Shown here piece after piece: positions 47,636-56,443 of a stretch of 64,000 bases of DNA. The notes under the pieces are model-generated. The model did no database searches. It saw only the letters and a list, made by a program, of their open reading frames with translations, and was not told the origin of the DNA. How positions within the stretch are numbered: position 1 is the first letter of the stretch; each line of letters opens with the position of its first letter. Made by a program: the position numbers and the translations under genes. Origin of the DNA: JBJMHZ01 sp045807125 (GTDB taxonomy: Bacteria; Actinomycetota; Actinomycetes; JAWWOL01); NCBI GenBank assembly GCA_045807125.1, contig JBJMHZ010000005.1:62001-126000 (forward strand), in the 5' to 3' direction.

Positions 47636-49033
47636 ATGGATCGTGACGTAGAACTGCTCGCCGTGGGCGCCGGTCCCTCGAACCTCGCCCTGGCGGTGGC
47701 GCTCGAGGAGCTGGCACCCGACGACCTCGCGAAGGGCTCGCTCGTCGTCGAGCGCCGCGACGCCGTCGAATGGCAGCAGGGACTGCTGCTGCCATGGGCC
47801 AAGAGCCAGGTCTCGTTCCTCAAGGACCTCGTGACCCTGCGCGACCCGTGCAGCGCGTTCTCGTTCCTCAGCTACCTGCACGCCAACGGCCGGCTCGACG
47901 ACTTCATCAACATGGGGAGCTTCATGCCGTACCGCATGGAGATCTCCGGCTACCTGCAGTGGGTCGCCGACTCGCTCAGCAAGGTGCGCGTCGAACTGGG
48001 CCGCACGTGCACGTCGATCGAGCCGATCCGCGACGGGAGCGGGATGCTGACCGGCTGGCTCACCCAGCTGGCCGACGGCACCAGCATCACCAGCCGCTAC
48101 CTCGTCATCGGTACCGGTCGGGATCCGCACGTGCCGCCGGTGCTCACCGCGCTGCCGGCGGGCCGCGTCACGCACAGCACGCAGTACCGGTTCCGGATGG
48201 CCGACCTGCCGAGGGACCGGCCCTGCCGCGTTGCAGTCGTCGGCAGCGGGCAGAGCGCCGCCGAGATGTTCCGCTCCGTGCAGGAGGACCTGCCCGACGC
48301 GGAGGTCACCTGGGTGATGCGGTCGATCGGTCTCCGCTCGTACGAGATGAGCAAGTTCATCAACGAGCGCTACTTCCCGTCGCACATCGACGCCTTCTTC
48401 GGCGCCCGACCGGAAGGACGCCAGCAGATCCTGCGGGAGATGCACCACACCAACTACTCGGGCCTCGCGCCGTCGCTGCTGGAGAGCATCTACACCGACC
48501 TCTACCTCGAGCGGTTCGCCGGCATCGAGCGGACCCGCATCGTCACGATGACCGACATCACCGCAGCGCGCGAGGTCGACGACGAGGTCGTGCTCGACCT
48601 GACCGATCGCAGGACCGGACGGGTCACCGAGCTGCCGTGCGACCTGATCTTCTGCGGCACCGGGTTCTCGCGCGCCATGCCGCGGCTCGTCACCAGCCTC
48701 GGCGCGGCGCTCGGCCTCGACGGCATCTCGGTGACGCGGCACTACCGCCTCGTCACCGACGAGCCGGCCGCCGGAGCCTGCTACCTGCAGGGCGTGAACG
48801 AGGCCACCCACGGCATCGCCGACTCCCTGCTCAGCGTGCTCGGTCACCGGGCGGCCGACATCGCGCAGGACATCCTCGGTCACCGGGCGGCCGCCGGCAC
48901 CGGCCACGACGGGCACGCCGGGCACGCCGGGCACGTCAACGGCGACCGGCCCGTCGCCGGTATCCGCCCGGCGTCGGAGGCGATCCCACTGGCCGCGCTG
49001 CCGATCTCGCCGGGCCGCGACCGCTTCGCCTAG
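47636..49033 (+). CDS. Ornithine/lysine N-hydroxylase (flavin monooxygenase, copy 3)
   Basis: A 465-residue N-hydroxylase closely similar to copy 2. FAD motif GAGPSN, WQQGLLLPWAKSQVSFLKDL, NADPH motif VVGSGQSAAE and CYLQGVNEATHGIADSLLS are present. The C-terminal 60 residues add a Gly/His-rich repeat (GHDGHAGHAGHVNG) that might bind metal, absent from the other copies. ATG 47636 has AAGGA just upstream. It closes the plus-strand N-N sub-cluster, 27 bp after the FMN protein gene. With copy 2 in the same sub-cluster, two different N-hydroxylations or one redundant enzyme are possible. Confidence 0.84.
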   Translation: MDRDVELLAVGAGPSNLALAVALEELAPDDLAKGSLVVERRDAVEWQQGLLLPWAKSQVSFLKDLVTLRDPCSAFSFLSYLHANGRLDDFINMGSFMPYRMEISGYLQWVADSLSKVRVELGRTCTSIEPIRDGSGMLTGWLTQLADGTSITSRYLVIGTGRDPHVPPVLTALPAGRVTHSTQYRFRMADLPRDRPCRVAVVGSGQSAAEMFRSVQEDLPDAEVTWVMRSIGLRSYEMSKFINERYFPSHIDAFFGARPEGRQQILREMHHTNYSGLAPSLLESIYTDLYLERFAGIERTRIVTMTDITAAREVDDEVVLDLTDRRTGRVTELPCDLIFCGTGFSRAMPRLVTSLGAALGLDGISVTRHYRLVTDEPAAGACYLQGVNEATHGIADSLLSVLGHRAADIAQDILGHRAAAGTGHDGHAGHAGHVNGDRPVAGIRPASEAIPLAALPISPGRDRFA

Positions 49034-49103
49034 CGCGGCCGCGTCGGCCCCTTTGGCCAGGACAGCATCCTCGCCTGGGCGACGCGGTGCCGTCGTCCCG
49101 CGC

Positions 49104-50378
49104 TCAGGCGGGCATCGGCAGGCGCGGCCGCAGCCGGCGGTAGAGCAGGGCGCCGCCGGTCACGACCAGCGGCCAGATGAGGTAGCTCCCGGCCATGACG
49201 AGCAGGGCGAGCACCGCCACCAGCGCCACCCAGGCGGCCGCCCGCGCCCGGCTGCGCCTCGGCAGCAGCCGGACCGCCGCCGCCACGCCGACCGCGTAGA
49301 CGGCGACGAACAGGCCGGTGGTCAGCAGCACGAGCGGCCCGGTACCGGCGTCGGTCAGGATGGCGGCCACCAGGGCGACGAGCGCCAGGGCGCCGAGGAA
49401 GCCGAGGCTGCGGCGCGGCACCTCCCCCGACCGGCTGCCGCGGGCCAGCCAGAGCGGGAACGAGCCGTCGCGGGCGAGGGCGGCGCCGAGCTTGGACGCG
49501 CCGGCGTAGTAGGTGTTGAGGACGCCGAGCGTGAGGAGCACCGCCGTCACCGCCGCGAGGGTGCGCGCGCTCCCGCCCAGCCCGACGGCCATCAGGTCGC
49601 CGAGCGGGGCGACCGAGGCGCCGGCCCCCGGGCCGAGGACGGCGACCGTGGCGAACGCGACGGCGAGGTAGACCACGCCCACCACCGCGACGGCGGCGGC
49701 GGTCGCCCGCGGCACGTCGCGGCGCGGCCGGCGGAACTCGGCGGTGAGGTAGGTGACGGCCTCCCACCCGACGAAGCTCCACACCAGCTTGGTGGCCGCC
49801 GGTCCGATGGCGGCCCAGCCATGGGGCGCGAAGGGGTGCAGGTTGGCCAGCCGCGCGTGCGGCAGCGAGAGCCCCACGGCGACGAGCAGGAACGCGAGCA
49901 GCAGGCCGGCGAGCCCGAGCTGCACGCGCCCGGTCAGCTGGACCCCGAACGCGTTGACGAGCGGCGCGGCGATCAGCATCGCGACGGCGGTGGCGTCGAC
50001 GGTGGCCCGTCCCCCGCCCGTCGCGCCCGCCACGTAGCCACCGGCCCACAGCGCGGCCGCCGGAGCGCCGACGGGTACGGAGAAGAAGAAGCACCAGCCG
50101 ACGATGGCGGCGGCCCGCTCGCCGAACGCCAGGCCGGCGTAGCTCGCCACCCCGCCGGCGTCGGGGTGGCGAGCCCCCAGGGCGGCGAACGTCGCGGCGA
50201 GCGGCGCCGACAGGATGGCGAGGCCGAGCCAGGCCAGGAGCGACGCGGGGCCGGCGACGTCGGCCGCCAGCGCCGGCAGGGCGATGACGCCCGTGCCGAG
50301 CACCACGCCGACGTACAGCGCGGTCCCCTGGAGGGCCGAGAGCCGGCCGCTCGGCGCGGCGGCGGCTGCCTCGGCCAT
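49104..50378 (-). CDS. APC-superfamily amino-acid permease
   Basis: A 424-residue membrane protein of the APC family with about 11-12 hydrophobic helices. The N-terminal GVVLGTGVIALPALAADVAG is the typical substrate-binding unwound helix (GxG). It resembles the YjeH-like exporters/permeases for neutral amino acids. The gene lies on the minus strand, convergent with N-hydroxylase copy 3, and downstream of the ECF sigma gene. It could export the product or import an amino acid precursor, or be unrelated. GGTGAG lies in front of ATG 50378. Confidence 0.83.
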   Translation of the reverse strand: MAEAAAAAPSGRLSALQGTALYVGVVLGTGVIALPALAADVAGPASLLAWLGLAILSAPLAATFAALGARHPDAGGVASYAGLAFGERAAAIVGWCFFFSVPVGAPAAALWAGGYVAGATGGGRATVDATAVAMLIAAPLVNAFGVQLTGRVQLGLAGLLLAFLLVAVGLSLPHARLANLHPFAPHGWAAIGPAATKLVWSFVGWEAVTYLTAEFRRPRRDVPRATAAAVAVVGVVYLAVAFATVAVLGPGAGASVAPLGDLMAVGLGGSARTLAAVTAVLLTLGVLNTYYAGASKLGAALARDGSFPLWLARGSRSGEVPRRSLGFLGALALVALVAAILTDAGTGPLVLLTTGLFVAVYAVGVAAAVRLLPRRSRARAAAWVALVAVLALLVMAGSYLIWPLVVTGGALLYRRLRPRLPMPA

Positions 50379-50507
50379 CCGCTCACCGCCCTCGCCCTGT
50401 CGGCGCCCGGCCCGCGCGGCCGCCCGGAGCAGTCCACCACAGGACGGCCGACCGGGCCGGCAGCGGTGCCGGCAGCGGTGTGGGAATCTGGCGAGCCGGT
50501 GCCGCCG

Positions 50508-51191
50508 TCACGACTCCGCGGCGGCGCGCTGAGCCGGCAGGCGGGTCACCCCCGAGTCGGTCTCGACGCGATCCCAGCCGACCTCCCCGCTGCGGAACTC
50601 GGGGGTGTTGGCCAGCATGCGCAGGGCGCGCATCCGCATCGGGCCCACGCTACCAACCGGTACGTCCATCTCCTCGGCGATCTCGGCGTAGCGCAGGCAC
50701 CGGTCGGAGGCGAGCAGGCGGAGCAGCGTCTGGTAGCGGGCGGGCAGGCGGCTGAGCGCCTCCTCCACGACCGGCCCGAACTCACCGTCCACCGGGTACA
50801 CGTCGAGGACCGCGGTCTTGGCCCGCTCGCCGTACTCCGTCGCGGGATCCGCGCAGGGCACGCACCGGCGCGACGCCGCGGCCACCCGGATGCTCTCGCG
50901 CCGCGCGGTGGACACCAGCCACCCCGGCAAGCAATCGGGCTCCCTGATCTGGTGCCCGTGCTCCAGCAGCCGCAGCCACGTCAGCTGCGCGACGTCGGCC
51001 GCATCGCTGTGGCTGAGGCCGATCCGCGCCGCGATGTGCAGCACCAGGCGGCTGAATCGGCGGATTATCTCGTCCCACGCCGCCCAGCTGCCCTCGGACG
51101 CCTCTGCCAGCAGATCGCGCAGGGACCGTTCCTGCGCGAGCTCGCCATAACCGTCGATGCTTTCGCCGACGACCAACCCATGACCCGACAA
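50508..51191 (-). CDS. ECF-type RNA polymerase sigma factor
   Basis: A 227-residue sigma-70-family factor. Region 2 covers EASEGSWAAWDEIIRRFSRLV and SDAADVAQLTWLRLLEH; region 4 covers ALSRLPARYQTLLRLLASD and RYAEIAEEMDVPVGSVGPMRMRALRML, a helix-turn-helix with the usual VPVGSV turn. Between them lies a longer than normal linker with PVDGEFGPVVEEA. No ATG or GTG fits the start; TTG 51191 is used, two bases after a GGGGGAG run, and TTG 51176 is an alternative. No anti-sigma gene is adjacent. It may control the nearby permease or the TGTATCA-marked operons, which is only an inference. Confidence 0.75.
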   Translation of the reverse strand: MSGHGLVVGESIDGYGELAQERSLRDLLAEASEGSWAAWDEIIRRFSRLVLHIAARIGLSHSDAADVAQLTWLRLLEHGHQIREPDCLPGWLVSTARRESIRVAAASRRCVPCADPATEYGERAKTAVLDVYPVDGEFGPVVEEALSRLPARYQTLLRLLASDRCLRYAEIAEEMDVPVGSVGPMRMRALRMLANTPEFRSGEVGWDRVETDSGVTRLPAQRAAAES

Positions 51192-51732
51192 GTCTCCCCC
51201 TCCCGGCGGACGGCATGCGTCATCCGGAAATGCATGGCCTGACGACGCCGAACGACGCCGCGGCTCTTCGGTCAAGGAGCTGCGCGGCGGCGCACGGCGC
51301 CACTGAGATTCGTACCGATGGGAATGGTTCCGCCGCCCGGCAACGGCTCGTGCCGCGAGCGCGGCCCGCATACCGGACGACTATTACTTCATGTCCCAGT
51401 GCAATCCACTGCGAGCCCGTGATGACTGCTTCACGGGGCTGTGACCTGCTCGTTCACCGAGCGACTCGGCGTCGGTACCCGAGGATTGCCTGAGCCTCGA
51501 GCAGACGCCGACCAGTTCCGGGGCAGCGCAAGGCGCCCCTCGATCGAGATACCGCAATGTAACCCCCCGCCATTTTGGCGACACGTCAGAAGGACTCGTG
51601 ACGGCCGCCCGAGCTGGCAACATTCAGGATCCTTCAGTACGGCCGTTCCGTCACCGCTTTCGAAGTGGCAGACTGCTGACATGGCAGACGACCGCCATGT
51701 TGCGAGCCACAACGTTTCGGGGGACAATGCGA
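51192..51732. other. Divergent intergenic region between sigma factor and regulator
   Basis: A 541-bp region with A/T-richer patches (about 51370-51420 and 51540-51720) and no convincing gene. It holds the inverted repeat at 51679-51700 and must contain promoters for both flanking genes. No clear -35/-10 pair was identified. Confidence 0.45.
51679..51700. promoter_or_regulatory. Operator-like inverted repeat before the regulator gene
   Basis: ACATGGC-N8-GCCATGT (51679-51700), flanked by a wider GTGGC/GCCAC pair, lies 33 bp before ATG 51733. This is a likely binding site for a dimeric regulator, possibly the adjacent one acting on its own gene. Confidence 0.5.
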
Positions 51733-52815
51733 ATGCTCGAGGCACTGGGGCTGGATGCGCTTGACGAGGCGCTCTACGGGGCCCTCCTGGACGACCCGGA
51801 TCTGGAGATCGAGAGCGCGGCGCAGCGCCTGCGCCGATCCGTTGCCGACATCATCGCGGCCTGGCGGCACCTGTCGGAGAAGGGCCTGATCCGGCGCTCG
51901 GTCGAGCGTCCTGGGCGCTTCTACCCGGTCCATCCCGAAGCTGGCCTCGGCCGGCTCATCGCCGAGCGGGAGGTCGAGCTGGCGAGGCAGCAGGCCGAGA
52001 TCGCGACGTCGCGGGAGGCCGCCGCGCAGATCGCCCGCGACTACCTCGGCTCCCGCGCCTGGGGCACCGGCGACATCGAGATCATCAAGGACCTCGAGGC
52101 GGTGCGCGACCGGCTCGCCGAGTTCGCCCGCCGGGCCGCCAAGGAGGTGCTGACGATGCACCCGGGCGCGGAGCGCAGCCCGGCCGCGCTGGAGGCGGGC
52201 CTGCCGCACGACCTCGCCGTGCTCGCGCGCGGGGTGACGGTGCGCGACATCTACGCCGAGCGCAGCGCCACCCACCGCCCCACGGTGCGGTACGCCAGCC
52301 GCATCATGGAGGCCGGCGCCCAGGTGCGCGCCGCCCCGCTGGTGCCGGTGCAGATGATCATCATCGACCGGTCGCTGGCGCTGGTGCCGCTGGACGCGAC
52401 CGCGAGCGCGAGCGGGGCCCTGCTCACCCGGGTCCCCGGCCTGATCGACGCGCTGGTGGCGCTGTTCGAGCGGTGCTGGGACGAGGCGCACCCGTTCGTC
52501 GACGCTCCGGCCGGTGGCCGCCACGAGGGCTCCAACGGCCACGGCAACGGCAACGGCGACCGCGGCGGCAGCGGGGTCCCGACCGCGTTCGACCGGGCGC
52601 TGCTGGCGCTCATGGCGGAGGGCGCCACGAACGAGGCCGCCGCCCGCCAGCTCGGCGTCTCGCTGCGGACGCTGCACCGGCGCCTGGCCCACCTGATGGC
52701 CGAGCTCGGCGCCGAGAGCCGCTTCCAGGCCGGCGCCAACGCGGTCGCCCGCGGCTGGATCGGGCCGGCCGGCGCGGCACGGGGAATGGCGGGAGCGGCA
52801 CCGCCCGGCCGGTAG
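51733..52815 (+). CDS. TrmB/LuxR-type transcriptional regulator
   Basis: A 360-residue regulator. The N-terminal winged-helix of TrmB type (ESAAQRLRRSVADIIAAWRHL, LIRRSVERPGRFYPVHP) is followed by a coiled segment, a middle sensor domain (EVLTMHPGAERSPAAL, VPVQMIIIDRSLALVPLD) and a C-terminal LuxR-like helix-turn-helix (LLALMAEGATNEAAARQLGVSLRTLHRRL). A Gly/Asn/His-rich linker joins the last two. Proteins of this architecture are common near actinomycete pathways and sugar genes. ATG 51733 is chosen for spacing to GGGGGA; ATG 51727 is possible. The sugar-phosphorylase genes follow closely, so it may control them or the adjoining clusters. Confidence 0.78.
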   Translation: MLEALGLDALDEALYGALLDDPDLEIESAAQRLRRSVADIIAAWRHLSEKGLIRRSVERPGRFYPVHPEAGLGRLIAEREVELARQQAEIATSREAAAQIARDYLGSRAWGTGDIEIIKDLEAVRDRLAEFARRAAKEVLTMHPGAERSPAALEAGLPHDLAVLARGVTVRDIYAERSATHRPTVRYASRIMEAGAQVRAAPLVPVQMIIIDRSLALVPLDATASASGALLTRVPGLIDALVALFERCWDEAHPFVDAPAGGRHEGSNGHGNGNGDRGGSGVPTAFDRALLALMAEGATNEAAARQLGVSLRTLHRRLAHLMAELGAESRFQAGANAVARGWIGPAGAARGMAGAAPPGR

Positions 52816-52825
52816 TGTCGTCGCC

Positions 52826-53605
52826 GTGACCGAGGCGGTGAGCGAGCGCGGACCGGCCGCCTGGCTCGGGCTGCCCGACGGCATCCGGGCCTGCCTGTTC
52901 GACCTCGACGGCGTCCTGACGCAGACCGCCAAGGTGCACGCGGCCGCCTGGAAGCGGATGCTCGACGACTACCTGCGCTCCCGCGCCGAGCGCACCGGCG
53001 GCGCGTTCGTGCCGTTCGACCCGCACGACGACTACGACGACTACGTCGACGGCAAGCCGCGCGCCGACGGCACCCGCTCGTTCCTCGCGTCGCGCGGCAT
53101 CGAGCTGCCGGAGGGCTGCGCCGACGACCCGCCCGACGCCGAGACCGTGCACGGGCTGGGCAACCGCAAGAACGAGCTCGTGCTCCGGCTGATCGAGGAC
53201 GAGGGCGTGGAGCCGTACGAGGGGTCGGTGCGCTACGTCCGCGCCGTGCGGTCCGCCGGGCTGCCCTGCGCCGTCGTGTCGTCGAGCGCGAACTGCCGGG
53301 CGGTGCTGGCCGCCGCCGGCATCGACGACCTGTTCGCGGTGCGCGTCGACGGCGAGGTCATCGAGCGCGAGCGGCTCGCGGGAAAGCCGGCACCCGATGC
53401 GTTCCTCGCCGCCGCGCGGTCGCTCGGGGTGGAGCCGCGCGAGGGAGCCGTCTTCGAGGACGCCCTGGCAGGCGTGGCGGCCGGGCGCGCCGGCGGCTTC
53501 GGGGTCGTGGTCGGCGTCGATCGGGTAGGGCAGGCCGACGCGCTGCGCGCGCACGGCGCCGACGTCGTTGTGCGCGACCTCGGCGAGCTGCTGGCGACGC
53601 CGTGA
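52826..53605 (+). CDS. Beta-phosphoglucomutase-like HAD phosphatase/mutase
   Basis: A 259-residue HAD-superfamily enzyme with FDLDGVLTQT (nucleophile Asp26 and acid/base Asp28), a helical cap, VVSSSANCRAVL (motif II Ser), KPAPDAFL (motif III Lys) and EDALAGVAAGRAG (motif IV). In sequence and gene context it fits beta-phosphoglucomutase, which turns beta-glucose-1-phosphate into glucose-6-phosphate. Its stop overlaps the start of the GH65 phosphorylase gene, the enzyme that would generate beta-glucose-1-phosphate. GTG 52826 follows the regulator gene by 10 bp. Confidence 0.87.
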   Translation: MTEAVSERGPAAWLGLPDGIRACLFDLDGVLTQTAKVHAAAWKRMLDDYLRSRAERTGGAFVPFDPHDDYDDYVDGKPRADGTRSFLASRGIELPEGCADDPPDAETVHGLGNRKNELVLRLIEDEGVEPYEGSVRYVRAVRSAGLPCAVVSSSANCRAVLAAAGIDDLFAVRVDGEVIERERLAGKPAPDAFLAAARSLGVEPREGAVFEDALAGVAAGRAGGFGVVVGVDRVGQADALRAHGADVVVRDLGELLATP

Positions 53606-55974
53606 TCGGGCACCCGGCGTTCGGGGTCGAGCCCTGGTGCCTGCGCGAGACCGGCCTGCACCTCGACGTCCTCGCCCAGTCCGAGTCGGTCCTCGCCCTC
53701 GCCAACGGGCACGTGGGCGTGCGGGGCAACCTCGACGAGGGCGATCCGCACGCGATCCCCGGCAGCTACCTCGGTGGCGTCTTCGAGCTGCGCCCGCTGC
53801 GCTACGGCGAGGCCGGCTACGGCTATCCGGAGTCGAGCCAGTCCCTCATCAACGTGACCAACGGCAAGCTGATCCGCCTGCTGGTCGACGACGAGCCCTT
53901 CGACGTCCGGTACGGCGAGCTGCGCTCGCACGAGCGGGTCCTCGACTTCCGCGCCGGCACGCTGTCGCGCCGCGCCGAGTGGACCTCCCCGGCCGGGTCC
54001 ACCGTACGGCTCGTCTCCACCCGGCTGGTCTCGCTGACCCAGCGGGCGATCCTCGCGGTCCACTACGAGGTGGAGCCGGTCGACGGGCCGGTGCACGTCG
54101 CGGTGCAGTCGGAGCTGGTGGCCAACGAGCCCCTCCCCACCGTCAAGGGCGACGACCCGCGGGTCGGCCTCCTCCAGGCGCCGCTGCGCGGCGAGCTGCA
54201 CGCGGGGCACGGGCTCGCCGCCGAGCTGGTGCACGCCACCGGGCGCAGCGGGCTGCACGTGGCTGCCGCGATGGATCACGTGGTCGAGTGCCCGGCGAGC
54301 TACCTCGCCGACCTGCAGACCGAACCGGATCTCGCGCGCATGACCGTCGCCGTGCGCCTCGAGCCCGGCCAGCGCCTGCGCATCGTGAAGCTGGTGGCCC
54401 ACGGCTGGTCCAAGCAGCGCTCCGTCCCTGCATTGCGCGACCAGGTGGCCGCGGCGCTCACGACCGCCCGGCAGACCGGGTGGGACGGGCTGCTCGCCGA
54501 CCAGCGGTCCTACCTCGACGGTTTCTGGGAGCGGGCCGACGTCGAGGTCGACGGCGACCCCGAGATCCAGCAAGCCGTCCGGTTCGCCTTGTTCCACCTG
54601 GTGCAGGCCGGGGCCCGCACCGAGCGCCGCGCGATCCCCGCCAAGGGACTCACCGGGCCCGGGTACGACGGGCACTCGTTCTGGGACACCGAGGCGTTCG
54701 TCCTGCGGGTGCTGACCTACACCGCGCCGCGCGCGGTCGCCGACGCGCTCCGCTGGCGGCACTCCACGCTCCCGGTCGCCGTCGCGCGCGCCCGCCAGCT
54801 CGGGCTCGACGGCGCGACGTTCCCGTGGCGCACCATCGACGGCGCGGAATGCTCCGGCTACTGGCCGGCGGGCACCGCCGCGTTCCACGTCGGCGCCGGC
54901 ATCGCCGACGCCGTCATCCGCTACGTCGCGGTGACCGGGGACGAGGCGTTCGAGGAGGCCGTCGGGCTGGAGCTGCTCGTCGAGACCGCACGGATGTGGC
55001 GATCGCTCGGCCACTTCGACGTCGACCACCGCTTCCGCATCGACGGCGTCACCGGCCCGGACGAGTACAGCGCCATCGCGGACGACAACGTCTACACCAA
55101 CCTCATGGCGCAACGGAACATGCGCGGCGCCGTCGACGCCGCCCGCCGCCACCCGTCGGCGGCCACCCGGCTAGGCGTGAGCGACGACGACCTCGCGGCG
55201 TGGACGGCGGCGGCCGACGCGGTGCACGTGCCGTACGACGAGCGGCTCGGCGTGCACCAGCAGTCGGATGGCTACACCCACCACGAGAAATGGGACTTCG
55301 CGGCGACGGCGCCCGAGCAGTACCCGCTGCTGCTGCACTTCCCGTACTTCGACCTCTACCGCAAGCAGGTGGTGAAGCAGGCCGATCTCGTGCTGGCCAT
55401 GGAGCTGCGCGGCGACGCCTTCACCCCTGAGGAGAAGGCGCGCAACTTCGCCTACTACGAGGCGCTCACCGTCCGCGACTCGTCGCTGTCGTCCTGCACG
55501 CAGGCGGTCATCGCCGCCGAGGTGGGGCACGTCGAGCTCGCCTACGCCTACCTGTGCGAGGCGGCCCTCGTGGACCTCGACGACGTCCAGCACAACACGC
55601 GCAACGGCCTGCACCTCGCCGCGCTGGCCGGTGCGTGGATCGCGCTCGTGGGCGGCTTCGGCGGCCTGCGCGACCACGAGGGCGTGCCGGCGCTCGCGCC
55701 GCGGCTCCCCGGCAGCATCCAGCGCCTCGCGTTCCGGCTCGCCGTGCGCGGCACCCGGTTGCGCGTGGAGGTGACGCCGTGCACGACGACGTACGAGGTG
55801 CTCGACGGCGTCGACGTCGCGCTCCTGCATGACGGCGAGCGGCTCGTGCTCTCCCCGGGGCGACCGGTCACCCGGCCCACCATCGCCATCGAGCCCGTCG
55901 GACCACCCCCGGCGCAGCCGCCAGGGCGCCGCCCCGTGATCCGGCGCCCGAGCGGCCAGCTGCGCCCGTCGTGA
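53602..55974 (+). CDS. GH65-family disaccharide phosphorylase
   Basis: A 790-residue glycoside hydrolase family 65 enzyme, full length. GPDEYSAIADDNVYTNLMA contains the general acid Glu488, matching the position in maltose phosphorylase; WDTEAFVLRVL and YTHHEKWDFAATAPEQYPLL and the C-terminal PRLPGSIQRLAFRLAVRG are typical. The family splits maltose, trehalose, kojibiose or nigerose with phosphate, giving beta-glucose-1-phosphate and glucose. Fusion or pairing with beta-phosphoglucomutase is common. Start GTG 53602 overlaps the mutase stop. Specificity within the family is not decided. Probably primary carbohydrate metabolism. Confidence 0.9.
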   Translation: MIGHPAFGVEPWCLRETGLHLDVLAQSESVLALANGHVGVRGNLDEGDPHAIPGSYLGGVFELRPLRYGEAGYGYPESSQSLINVTNGKLIRLLVDDEPFDVRYGELRSHERVLDFRAGTLSRRAEWTSPAGSTVRLVSTRLVSLTQRAILAVHYEVEPVDGPVHVAVQSELVANEPLPTVKGDDPRVGLLQAPLRGELHAGHGLAAELVHATGRSGLHVAAAMDHVVECPASYLADLQTEPDLARMTVAVRLEPGQRLRIVKLVAHGWSKQRSVPALRDQVAAALTTARQTGWDGLLADQRSYLDGFWERADVEVDGDPEIQQAVRFALFHLVQAGARTERRAIPAKGLTGPGYDGHSFWDTEAFVLRVLTYTAPRAVADALRWRHSTLPVAVARARQLGLDGATFPWRTIDGAECSGYWPAGTAAFHVGAGIADAVIRYVAVTGDEAFEEAVGLELLVETARMWRSLGHFDVDHRFRIDGVTGPDEYSAIADDNVYTNLMAQRNMRGAVDAARRHPSAATRLGVSDDDLAAWTAAADAVHVPYDERLGVHQQSDGYTHHEKWDFAATAPEQYPLLLHFPYFDLYRKQVVKQADLVLAMELRGDAFTPEEKARNFAYYEALTVRDSSLSSCTQAVIAAEVGHVELAYAYLCEAALVDLDDVQHNTRNGLHLAALAGAWIALVGGFGGLRDHEGVPALAPRLPGSIQRLAFRLAVRGTRLRVEVTPCTTTYEVLDGVDVALLHDGERLVLSPGRPVTRPTIAIEPVGPPPAQPPGRRPVIRRPSGQLRPS

Positions 55975-55988
55975 CGCGCGAGCGGGGT

Positions 55989-56060
55989 GCGCCGGCCGGC
56001 GACCGTGGTCATCTCGCGTCCCCCTCTGCGCGAGAGAACCGCCGATCGCCGGGCCGGCGC
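55989..56060. terminator. Nested bidirectional terminator structure
   Basis: An outer stem (55989-56002 with 56046-56060, one bulged base) encloses an inner 7-bp stem TCTCGCG/CGCGAGA (56012-56018 with 56029-56035). It fills the 88-bp gap between the convergent GH65 gene and the minus-strand NAGS-like gene and can serve both. Confidence 0.65.
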
Positions 56061-56062
56061 CG

Positions 56063-56443
56063 CTACCGGGCCGCCGTGGTGGCCGACCCGGCCGGGCTCG
56101 GCGTTGCGTCGCCGGGCCCGAGCTCCTCCAGGTACGACACGCCGCTCGACGCGCCGTCCCCGTAGCGCACCCAGTCCTCGCGCAGCCGGATGCGCCCGTC
56201 GTCGAGGATCTCCGGCGTGCTGAGGCACCGGCCGGAGACGATCTCGCCGTCGCGCATCACGAAGCTGTACGAGAAGTCGAGCGTCCCGTCCGGCCGGCAG
56301 ATCCCGGTGAGGGTGCCCCTGCGCAGCGCGCCGCCGGTCGCCTCGCCCCAGAGCAGGTCGCCGTCCTGGTGGTAGGTCGCGGACGACCTCGTGCCGTCGG
56401 CGCCCGCCTCGCTGCGGAAGCGCTTGCCGTCGTAGTCGATCAC
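56063..56443 (-). CDS. Small 'N-acetylglutamate synthase'-annotated protein (copy 2)
   Basis: A 126-residue relative of the protein at 13869-14234: VIDYDGKRFRSE, YHQDGDLLWGEATGG, RGTLTGICRPDG, GRCLSTPEILDDGRIRLREDW and SGVSYLEEL align without gaps for most of their length. GTG 56443 has GAGGAGG six bases upstream and overlaps the DAO stop. It is the last gene of the minus-strand N-N operon. Both copies follow a DAO-family oxidase within an N-hydroxylase operon, so the pairing looks functional. There is no acetyl-CoA-binding motif. Biochemical role unknown. Confidence 0.72.
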   Translation of the reverse strand: MIDYDGKRFRSEAGADGTRSSATYHQDGDLLWGEATGGALRRGTLTGICRPDGTLDFSYSFVMRDGEIVSGRCLSTPEILDDGRIRLREDWVRYGDGASSGVSYLEELGPGDATPSPAGSATTAAR